From Anaeramoeba ignava (lineage: Eukaryota; Metamonada; Anaeramoebidae), in the NCBI GenBank assembly GCA_028826165.1, contig JAPDFW010000147.1:332501-396500 (forward strand): a stretch of DNA of 64,000 nucleotides, read 5' to 3'. Below, in pieces: positions 36,063 through 45,440 of the stretch. Numbering within the stretch: the stretch's first letter is position 1; each line of letters opens with the position of its first letter. Under the pieces are notes generated by a model. That model was not told the origin of the DNA and ran no database searches. It saw only the letters and a program-made list of their open reading frames with translations. The position numbers and the translations under genes were made by a program.

Positions 36063-36742
36063 TTAATTAATTCCAGATAAAGCAGCAGCCAAAGCACATA
36101 AGAAAAGAATAATCAAAATAATAGAAAGAACAAATAAACATAAAATTGCAATACCATCTCCAAGTGTAACATTATATAATTTTCCACATTCATCTTTCTA
36201 TATTTTTAATTTTGAATTTTATAATTTTAATTTTTGGATTTTTAATTGAAATTTTTTAAATTATTTACAATTCCACTTCTTGTTGCCCAAACTAATCCAA
36301 TTATTGCCCAAATTATAAGAAATAAATTAAGAAGTAAAGAAATAATCACATAAAGTAATTGAGAATCTTGATTTAAAGCGATAATAGGAAGAACAATATT
36401 TACTAATAAGCAAATATTACAAACTAAAATCCAAGTCCAAAGTGGTTTTGAACAATCCTAAAAAGTGGAACAAAATAAGAAAAAAAAATTTTTATTTTTT
36501 AATTATTTTTTCAATTTATATTCTTAATTTTAATTTAAATTTCCTTTTTTTGCTTTTTTAAATTTTTTTACTTTATCTTTATCTTGTGAAGCAACTCCAA
36601 GTGAAGGAGCAACAATCGCAAGAATAGAAATAACTCCAATAATCCAATAAATGAAAAAAACTGAAAAAGAAAAAGAAAAAGAGAATATCAAATTTTAAAA
36701 AAAAGTAAATTAAGTTTAGAATTAAAATTAACCTTGATCCAT
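36063..36742 (-). CDS. Small tetraspan membrane protein, copy B
   Basis: 140 residues; exons 36742-36733 (10 nt), 36660-36572, 36457-36269 and 36197-36063. Four hydrophobic helices: one in exon 2 (IYWIIGVISILAIVAPSLG), two in exon 3 (WTWILVCNICLLVNIVLPII and LLNLFLIIWAIIGLVWA), one in exon 4 (ILCLFVLSIILIILFLCALA-type). The conserved loop ASQDKDKDCSKPLW and KDECGKLYNVTLGDGI keep two cysteines. I do not recognise the family. Close paralogue of A (identical exon borders, near-identical introns). Confidence 0.75.
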
Positions 36743-36935
36743 TTTTTTAAAAACAAATTGAATTAAAAATTAATAAAATGAAAATGAAAAAAAATGAAAA
36801 TTTAAAATTCTAAATTGTGTTTGTTTTTTTTGCTTTTTTAAAATTTTGATTAAACAAAAAAAATTTTTTTTTCTTTCAGGAAATTTTTCTTCAATTAAAT
36901 TTATTTGGAAAATGAAATTGGAAATAAAAATTGAA

Positions 36936-37611
36936 TCAAAATCCAGATAAAGCAGAACCCAAAGCACATAAGAAAAGAATAAACAAAATAATAGAAAGAA
37001 CAAGTAAAGCTAAAATTGCAATACCATCTCCAAGTGTAACATTATATAATTTTCCACATTCATCTTTCTATATTTTTAATTTTGAATTTTATAATTTTAA
37101 TTTTTGAATTTTTAATTGAAATTTTTTAAATTATTTACAATTCCACTTCTTGTTGCCCAAACTAATCCAATTATTGCCCAAATTATAAGAAATAAATTAA
37201 GAAGTAAAGAAATAATACCAGATAGAAATTCTGATAATAAACTAAGAGGAGGAACAACAATATTTACTAATAAGCAAATATTACAAACTAAAATCCAAGT
37301 CCAAAGTGGTTTTGAACAATCCTAAAAAGTGGAACAAAAAGAAAAAAAGAAAATTTTTTATTTTTTAATTATTTTTTCAATTTATATTCTTAATTTTAAT
37401 TTAAATTTCCCTTTTTTTGCTTTTTTTTAAATTTTTTTACTTTATCTTTATCCTGTGAAGCAACTCCAAGTGAAGGAGCAACAACTGCAAGAATAGAAAT
37501 AACTCCAATAATCCAATAAGTCACAAGAACTAAAAAAGAAAAAGAGAAAGAGAATATCAAATTTTAAAAAAAAGTAAATTAAGTTTAGAATTAAAATTAA
37601 CCTTGATCCAT
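36936..37611 (-). CDS. Small tetraspan membrane protein, copy A
   Basis: 137 residues; exons 37611-37602 (10 nt: ATGGATCAAG), 37529-37441, 37321-37139 and 37067-36936, stop TGA. Four membrane helices with short loops and Cys in DCSKPLW, LVCNICLL and ECGKL. The first exon codes only MDQ plus one base, so the start depends on splicing across GTTAATTTTA...TTTTTTAG. The intron before exon 3 ends GTTCCACTTTTTAG in all three copies. No known family recognised; tandem arrangement suggests an amplified lineage-specific gene. Confidence 0.75.
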
Positions 37612-37722
37612 TTTTTTAAAAACAAATTAAATTAAAAATTAAAAAATTAAAAATGAAAAAAGAAAAAAAATGAAATTCCATTTTTCATTTTTTTCTTTAT
37701 TTTTCTTTATTTAAAAATTATT
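37612..37722. promoter_or_regulatory. Short divergent promoter (tetraspan A / Y14)
   Basis: 111 bp between opposite start codons, with A-rich ATGAAAAAAGAAAAAAAATG then TTTTTCATTTTTTTCTTT. Probably bidirectional. Confidence 0.45.
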
Positions 37723-39276
37723 ATGAATTCAGATAGCGATGAAAAAATGAAAAGTGAAGAACTTGAACAACCAAAAGATGAAACAAGACAAAAAAGAAAA
37801 CAAACATCAAGTTTTAGACATAATTTTTCAGTAAAAAATCCAGAAATTAAACAAGTTACACCAACAAAATGTAAAAAAATAAATTTAATAAATAATTTTA
37901 AACACAAATATAAAAGTGGATTTATGAATGTGTTTAAGAATTGAGTAGAAATGAATTTACAAATAATTTTATAAATAATTTTATAAATAATTTAATAATT
38001 AATTTTATAAATAATTTAATAAATAATTTAATAAATAATTTTATAAATAATTTTATAAATAATTTAATAAATAATTTTATAAATAATTTTATAAATAATT
38101 TTAATAAATAATTTAATAAATAATTTTATAAATAATTTTATAAATAATTTTATAAATAATTATATAAATAATTTTATAAATAATTTTATATATAAATTTT
38201 ATAAATAATTTTATAAATAATTTTATAAATAATTATTTTATATTTTATAAATAATTATTTTATATTTAATTTTTATAAATAATTTTATAAATAATTTTAT
38301 AAATAATTTTTATAATTAATTTTATAAATAATTTTATAATTAATTTTTATAAATAATTTTATAAATAATTTTATAAATAATTTAATAAATAATTTAATAT
38401 TTAATTTTATAAATAATTTTATAAATAATTTTATAATTAATTTTTATAAATAATTTTATATTTAATTTTAACAAATAATTTAATAAATAATTTTATAAAT
38501 AATTTTTATAAATAATTTTATAAATAATTTTATAAATAATTTTATAAATAATTTTATAAATAATTTTATAAATAATTTTATAAAATAATTTTATAATTAA
38601 TTTTATAAATAATTTTATAAATAATTTAATAAATAATTTAATAAACAATTTTATAAATAATTTTTATAAATAATTTAATAAATAATTTTATAAATAATTT
38701 AATAATTAATTTTATAAATAATTTAATATTTAATTTTATAAATAATTTTATATATAAATTTATATTTAATTTTATAAATAATTTTATAATCAATTTTATA
38801 ATCAATTTTATAATCAATTTTATAATCAATTTTATAAATAATTATTTTAAATTTTATAATAAATAATTATTTTATATTTTATAAATAATTATTTTAAATT
38901 TTATAAATAATTATTTTAAATTTTATAAATAAAAGCAATTGAAGGATGGATTATTTTTGTAACAAATATACATGAAGAAGCACAAGATGAAGATTTAAGA
39001 GAAGCATTTTCTGAATTCGGACCGATCAAAAATATGCATTTAAATATTGACAGAAAAACAGGATTTCTTAAAGGATATGCACTTATAGAATATTCTGAAT
39101 ATTCCGAAGCAGAAAATGCAATTAATATAATGAACGGAAGTGAAATTTTAGGAAGAGCTTTAAACGTTGGATGGGGATTTATTAATGAACCACTTAGAGA
39201 ATTATCATCTAAAAGAAAACAAGGAGGAATAATGGATATTGATATTAAAAGACCAAAATCGGATAAAAAAGATTAA
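37723..39276 (+). CDS. RBM8A: RNA-binding protein Y14 / RBM8A (exon-junction complex)
   Basis: 162 residues, exons 37723-37870 and 38936-39276. The donor at 37871 (AAAT|GTAAAAAA) joins to give PTKSIEGWIIFVTNIHEEAQ, matching the invariant S-V/I-EGWIxxVT-HEEA of Y14. One RRM: RNP2 WIIFVTNI, RNP1 KGYALIEY, DLREAFSEFGPIKNMHLNID before it, and NVGWGFINEP after, as in Y14. The N-terminus is acidic then basic; the tail is short and basic (KRKQGG, KRPKSDKK). Y14 pairs with Mago at spliced exon junctions in the nucleus; its presence fits the heavy intron load of this genome. Confidence 0.93.
37871..38935 (+). repeat. Y14 intron: 12-bp TTTTATAAATAA array
   Basis: 1.07 kb, mostly TTTTATAAATAA with TTTAATAAATAA variants; donor GTAAAAAAAT, acceptor ATAAAAG. 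Confidence 0.85.
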
Positions 39277-39396
39277 AAAAAATAAAATAAAAAAAAAAGA
39301 AGAATAATAAAAAAATTTTTCCCCTTTTTTATTTTTATTTTTTATTTTTTTTATTTTTTTTATTTTTTTTCATTTCGTTTTTCTTCTTCTTTTAAA

Positions 39397-41775
39397 ATGA
39401 CTGAATTAATTGAAAAACAACACAAACCGTTTGTTCATATTCCACAGAATATAATTCAACAATTAACAACAGGAAAATCTCAACTTAAAATGCGAAACAA
39501 AGCATTTTTCGACATTTTAAAGCTAGTGGACACAAAGCATCCCAGCTCGCGAGCAATTATCAACCGGGCTGAATATGCAGGGAGATCAGGAAAAAAGAAG
39601 GCGACATTCACGTGCACTTTTGAGATTGATGTACTGTCGAAGGAAGAATGGGTAGCAATAGACTTGATGCCAACAAGTGTGGCGTTAATGAAGTATTCGA
39701 TAGTAGGTCCAAGTAAAAGCACAACGGCGTGGATAGGGGCAAGGACGCATCGGCTGTTCTTCATCACGAACACGCATGGCGTTCACACAGTGACTATGGA
39801 GATACTTTGCCGTTATGAGAAAACAAGGGGGAAGCTTCTGAGATTGGACATTCCGATATCAAGAAAAAATCGGATTGAATTCACTGTTCAAAAAAAAACT
39901 AGCGTGCAAATTTATGTCGGTAATTCCTTGAGCGCGGTACAAAAGACAGAGGGGGACAATACTACCTTTGTTTGTGCTATTCCCCCTATTGCCCAATTGG
40001 TCGTTGGTTGGATCGAAAAAGACGAAGAAGAGGAACGCAAAAAGAAAGAGGAAAAAGAAAGGCTTGAAAAGGAAAAAAAAGAGAAAGAAGACGAGAAAAA
40101 GAGACTCATTATAAACGCCGAACAGCATATTCTTCATTCCGTTGGCGATGGAGTCGTCATCTCAGACGCTGTCTTTAAATACACAATTCTGCACGGAACA
40201 AAATCGCGCTTTGATATCCTCGTTCCGGAAAAGGTTCAGGTGCTTTCTGTCGAGGGACGGAATGTGCAGAAATGGGAGATTGTGGAAAAGAAGGAAGAGA
40301 AGGATGATTTGGTTTTAGAACTCGAAAAAAACGGAAAAAACGAGGATCAAAACGAGGACGAGAAAAAAGACGACGAAAAAAAAGACGAAAAAAACGAGAA
40401 CGAAAACAGCAACAATAACAACAACAACAAGAACAAGAATCAGGAGATGCGAGTGTCGAAAACAATCCGGGTCTGGCTCGACACCGTTGTTGAAGGTGAT
40501 TACAATTTGAATGTGATCACGGAATTGCCGATGGAATCATCAAGTGGGAAAATTTATCTTCCAGTATTTAAAAATCTCAATGTTCACAGAGATAAAGGAT
40601 GGATCGGCATCACTGGCAAAACGAACTCTGAAATCAACGAGAAGAACTGCACAACGCTTGCAAAGATCGATGTGAACGAGCTTCCCGAAGCGATGAAACA
40701 ACGATCGCTTGGCGAGAACCTTTTATTCGCTTATAAATTTTTAATTCCTCTTTATAACCTTCTTATGGAAGTCATCCAACACTTGGAAACCGACGTGCTT
40801 ATCGCCGTGATTGACGAGGCGCACATCGCGGCTACACAGACAAACTCGGCAATGATCTTCAAGTGCTCGTTGGTTCTCAGAAACACACAAAGACAATATT
40901 TAAGGATGAAAGTTGTTGACAAAAATTTCCACTTGTGGTCAACACTTGCATCTTCTAAGCCTGTCAAACCCACAATTGACAGGACAAACAACATCATGAT
41001 CCCTCTCGAGAAACGCGGCGCAAATGCCGAGCCGTTTACCATAGAGATTATCTATGTCTGTCCCTCAACCGTCATGAAAGGCAACGGGAAAATTCGCGTC
41101 AACTTTCCCTTATTTGATCTCCCAATTAATGAATTGTTTATCACGTTATTTCTCCCTCGCAATTTTAAGTACTCGGAATTCGCAGGAACTTTAAAAGAGG
41201 TTTCTGTTTTGCAAAAGGGATTCAATAGCGATATTTCAAGGGGTTTGAGAATTTCTTCAAGGAGTCAAGAAAGAGCCTTGAGATCAAATATAAAACCCCA
41301 AATGAGGATGCAACAACAAGTCATGCCCCAACAAATGCTTATGCAGAACATAATGCCGCAACAAATGATGATGCAACAAATGCAACAGCAACCCCAGATG
41401 ATGATGCAACAGCAAGTCATGCAAAATCCATTTTTGGAACAGCAATTAATGCCTCAAATGGATCAACTTAATTCAAATGTTTTCGACTCATTCGAACCAG
41501 AAAAAAATCAAGCTCTCGAGTCTACAACTCTGGGCGCTTCCGGTGTTGGTGTTACTCCTGTTAAGGTTGAGCTTATTAATACTGGAACTGCTTTTTATTT
41601 TGAAAAATTCTTGATTCCTGTTTCTGAAAATTTTGACAGAGTTATTGTTTCTTTCTCAGAAATTACTAAAGGTTTTTTCCAAAAAAGAAGAATTTCAAAT
41701 CTTCCAAATCATCTTATGAAATTACTTATTTTCTTAATAATTTTTGTTTATTTCTGGTTTATTTTGAATAAGTGA
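39397..41775 (+). CDS. 792-residue beta-rich protein with coiled-coil insert and C-terminal membrane anchor; family unclear
   Basis: Single exon. Residues about 60-205 look like a beta domain (AEYAGRSGKKKATFTCTFEI, EWVAIDLMPTSVALMKYSIV, IPPIAQLVVGWIEK). Residues 206-240 are a Glu/Lys coiled coil. A second beta domain follows (INAEQHILHSVGDGVVISDA, DILVPEKVQVLSVEGRNVQK) with a Lys/Asp/Asn insert, then ITGKTNSEI, a third beta-rich region, a Met/Gln-rich stretch (about 640-700) and one hydrophobic helix (LLIFLIIFVYFWFIL) at the end, as in tail-anchored proteins. The strand pattern reminds me of large bacterial surface/periplasmic proteins of unknown function; that is memory of style, not a match. 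Codons in 39.53-41.55 kb are GC-rich; both ends are AT-rich. Confidence 0.8.
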   Translation: MTELIEKQHKPFVHIPQNIIQQLTTGKSQLKMRNKAFFDILKLVDTKHPSSRAIINRAEYAGRSGKKKATFTCTFEIDVLSKEEWVAIDLMPTSVALMKYSIVGPSKSTTAWIGARTHRLFFITNTHGVHTVTMEILCRYEKTRGKLLRLDIPISRKNRIEFTVQKKTSVQIYVGNSLSAVQKTEGDNTTFVCAIPPIAQLVVGWIEKDEEEERKKKEEKERLEKEKKEKEDEKKRLIINAEQHILHSVGDGVVISDAVFKYTILHGTKSRFDILVPEKVQVLSVEGRNVQKWEIVEKKEEKDDLVLELEKNGKNEDQNEDEKKDDEKKDEKNENENSNNNNNNKNKNQEMRVSKTIRVWLDTVVEGDYNLNVITELPMESSSGKIYLPVFKNLNVHRDKGWIGITGKTNSEINEKNCTTLAKIDVNELPEAMKQRSLGENLLFAYKFLIPLYNLLMEVIQHLETDVLIAVIDEAHIAATQTNSAMIFKCSLVLRNTQRQYLRMKVVDKNFHLWSTLASSKPVKPTIDRTNNIMIPLEKRGANAEPFTIEIIYVCPSTVMKGNGKIRVNFPLFDLPINELFITLFLPRNFKYSEFAGTLKEVSVLQKGFNSDISRGLRISSRSQERALRSNIKPQMRMQQQVMPQQMLMQNIMPQQMMMQQMQQQPQMMMQQQVMQNPFLEQQLMPQMDQLNSNVFDSFEPEKNQALESTTLGASGVGVTPVKVELINTGTAFYFEKFLIPVSENFDRVIVSFSEITKGFFQKRRISNLPNHLMKLLIFLIIFVYFWFILNK

Positions 41776-44700
41776 AGTTTTTTTTTTTTTTAAGAAAAGA
41801 GGATTTTTCTTCAAATCCAAAAATTCAAAAATTCAAAAAATTCAATTCAAAAAAATCAAAAAAATTCAATTAAAAAAACAAAACAAAACAAATTAAATTA
41901 AAATTTTACTTTCCTTTTTTAATTTGAAATATAAAAAAAAAATCTTTTTGAAATGAAAGAAATATTTTGTTTTTTAGAGAAAAAAAAAGTTTTTAAATTT
42001 AAAATTCATATAAAAAAGGTTGCATTTGTGTATATAATAAAGAAGCAATAATCCTTGTATAATTAGGAATATTTTGAAATTTAAGACTTGGATAAATAAC
42101 TTTGCAGATATTCTGAATTAAGGATTGAGCATCAGTATCAACAGAAAAGAAACGTTTTTGTTCAATAGATTGTTCACTTTTCAAAGAAAAACAAAGACAA
42201 TCCCACATGAAAATTTTTGGAATTTCAAATTGATTTTCATTTTTTGATTGATTTTCATTTTTTGATTGATTTTCATTTTTTGATTGATTTTCATTTTTTG
42301 ATTGATTTTCATTATTTAATTGATTTTCATTATTTAATTGATTTTCATTATTTAATTGATTTTCATTTTTTAATTCATTTTCATTTTTTAATTCATTTTT
42401 ATTTTTTAATGGATCCTCAATATAATTATATTGAATAGACTTGATTTCCTTAATAACTTGTATTGAATCATTATCCAAAAAAGAAGGTGAAATTGGAGGA
42501 ATTGAAGAATTTGAATTTTGATTTGGATTTTGATTTTGATTTGGATTTTCATTTTCATTTTCATTTTGTTCATTTGGTAAAGGAACCTCAGAATTTTCAG
42601 GACTTGAATGGAAATCAGTAACAATCATTCTCTTGAGAGACTTGATATAAATTGAAATACTTTCCTCAATGGATTCCAGAAAAAGAGACTTCCATTTTTC
42701 AATTTCGGATTTTTTTTCAGAAGAAATTACAAAGGAGCCTTTTGAAGAAAGAACACGAAGACCATTCCATAAAGATCCAGCCTTTTGGAGTTCGAATTGA
42801 TTTTCAAGGAAAAGAGAAATTGTGGGGATTTCATGTTCAACATCATAAGAGGAGTCTTTGCGAGGACGACAAATAAGAAGAATATCACTGAAAAGAAAAA
42901 GATATTTTTGTTCCGAATGATCAAGAATAAAATCGCAACTAGCAAGACCAAGAACGGAAAGGGATTTTTCCTCTCGAAGAATCTCTGAGCGGTCTGTGAT
43001 GTCTGATCTAAGATCATCAATTTCACTTTCGCTGATATTTGTGCTATCATTTTCGATCTGACTCTCCGTGTTCTCGACAACGGATGTCTGAGTGGGACTT
43101 TCTTGCGACGGAAGAGCTGTGTTGACATTCACCGTAGTGCTCATGCCCTTCTGTCTTGATTTTGTCTTTTGTGATTTTTGTTTTGCTTTTTGAGGAGCTT
43201 TTCCTGATGTCAAAAAAGTGGAACGGAAAAGTTGAATTGGTCCTTCATGTTTGAGCTGTCTCAGTGGATCAGAGAGAAGATCAAAGGCAAGACCGCGGAG
43301 TGTTTTAGAGATGGATGAGATGCGTTGGAGCTCTTCTTGTTGCCGTTTCGACTCGTTGATTTCCTCGGCAACTTTTTTCAATGCAACAAGTGCGGAGGAA
43401 ACAAGCGGATGATCGGGATGATCGGTTGGGGTTCGTGATAGAAGCTCTTCCACAAGAAGAGGATATTGAGTAACCCGCTGAACAGGCTTGATTAAAACCG
43501 AGCTGAGATCCAATCTGCGGAACTCTGTCTCGGCGTTTCTTAGAAAAGCGGCAAACGCGTTATTTTTGAGACAGCGGTTAAGTGTTATTCTTGAGTTCTC
43601 GTAATTTTGATTATAATGCACATAAATGCGTAATAAAGAAGATTTGACAAGAAGAATATCGCCGATTCCCGAGGTTGCGTTCCATTCGTTTCTGCGCGCG
43701 ATAAGAGCCTGAAGAAGCTCCTTATTGACTGCAAGGATGTCTTCTATATTTGAAAATATGGCGTCGATATCGTCTTTTTTAGCGAGTCCAGAAGCGCGCA
43801 TTTTTGGGAGGAGATTAGTGACAAGTAGATCAACATCTTCAACATAATTTTTCTCTGTTTCCAAGATTTCAAACGCAGCTGAGCATCTTTTAAACTCCTT
43901 CGTGAGCATTCTTGTGCACTCAGCATTTGCGGATTGTTCCGAAATGATATGTGGACGCATTCGCTCGTCCTCATAATCAACAAGTTCAACGCCGGCTTGA
44001 AGAAGGATTCTGCAGGCGTCCAAATCACCCCATTCTGCCGCTAATTGGATCGCATTTTTACCGTCTTTTGTTGTTGCTTTAAGAGCTGTTTTCGATCCAA
44101 CTGACAGCTGAAGAATTTCGTTGTTTTTTTTCATAATAGCAAGATGAACCATATTGTTTCCGTTGTTATCCCGTAAATCGGGAGAGTATCCTTTCTCAAG
44201 TCCCTCCTTAAAAAGTTTTGCGTCCGCATTTTCAAGTGCTTGTTGTAACGGAAAAATAGCGCCTGAGCCTATCAGCATCTCCACAACGGTCTGATGGAAT
44301 CCTCTGACAGCGAGGTCGAGGGGAGTTTTTCCATCAGAATCTCTAGCATTTATATCAGCATTATGATCAAGAAGAACACGGACGCATTTGTCATGTCCCT
44401 TAATCGCAGCCAAATGCAATGCTGTTCTTCCTATTGAGTTTGCAAGCGTTATCTGCGCCCCGTGCTTCGCCAGAAAATCCACTTCCACATCGCATCCCAA
44501 CGCCGAGCAAAGATGCAATGCGGTATCTAATCCTTTATTGCGCGCGTTGACGTTTCCTCCCTTTTTTTCGATCCATACAATGAATTTGAATTTTTTCAAT
44601 AACGCCGCAATGTGGATTGGCATGTTTCCTTCCCGATCTTTTTCATCGATCCCTGCGCCCGCATTGAGAAGTAACTTGAACCCTTCCAAAACCGAATTTT

Positions 44701-45440
44701 TGGATATTGACAAATGCAGAACGGGGATACCTTGACCGTTTGGGGTCAACTCGGGTTTTTTTTTAAGTAATTTTTCCAAAATGTCCATTTGACTATTTTC
44801 AATTGCGTAATGAACCGCGGCGTTTCCTGTGTTGTCGCGGATATTGATGTTTGTTTTCTTATCAAGAATCATATTGATTGTTTCTTCATAATCTCGATTA
44901 ATTGGTGAATTAACAATATAAATAAGAACTGTGCTTCCCTCTTTGTCCTGAATATCCAGGAGTCTAGGATCAAATCCTGGGCGCTTAATAATAGCCTCTA
45001 AAAACTTTGGTTTTTCATTAATTGCTGCGACATGCAGGATGTTCTGCTTCTCGTTATTGAGAATGCTCATATCAGCTCCTGCGTCAATAAGCATTTTCGC
45101 CATTTCTGTCTCTCCTTGGATTGCGCAAAGATGGAGCGCAGTGTTCTTTTCCTTATTGGCAATGTTCAGCACGCTTATCGGTGGTTTTTGGGTCGTTAGG
45201 CATTCCTTTAAAATCTCCGTCTGTTTGTGTATTATCATATAATGTATTGATGTGTTCCCGTTTGGATCTGAAAGTCGAAGATCAGCTTTTTTTCGAAGTA
45301 GAACTCGCATTATTTCCCCGTTTCCTTTCTCAATTGATGTTTGGAGTGGTGTTTGATATCCCATGTTTCGTGAGTTGATTTTAGCTCCTTTTGTCAGGAG
45401 TATTTCAATGATTTCTTGGTTTCCCATTTGGATTGCTAAA
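39530..45440. other. GC-rich island spanning cores of two convergent genes
   Basis: By hand count 40801-40860 is 33/60 G+C, whereas 41701-41760 is 12/60. GC is high at about 39.53-41.55 kb and 42.8-45.4 kb, with an AT-rich gap around the convergent stops. The rise lies in codon third positions, within single exons. Confidence 0.75.
41776..41998. other. Convergent intergenic region
   Basis: AT-rich, AAAAATTCAA words, between the stop of the 792-residue protein and the minus-strand ankyrin-RhoGEF stop. No gene seen. Confidence 0.5.

Noticed and set aside
37723-37915. Later donor (AAAA|GTGGATTT) for Y14 exon 1
   Set aside because: Same phase, but it gives KYKTIEGW; the donor at 37871 gives PTKSIEGW, matching the conserved Ser before the Y14 RRM.
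39397-45440. Bacterial contamination or a foreign contig piece
   Set aside because: Both genes have AT-rich ends continuous with host-like flanks, and the RhoGEF gene has host-type introns.
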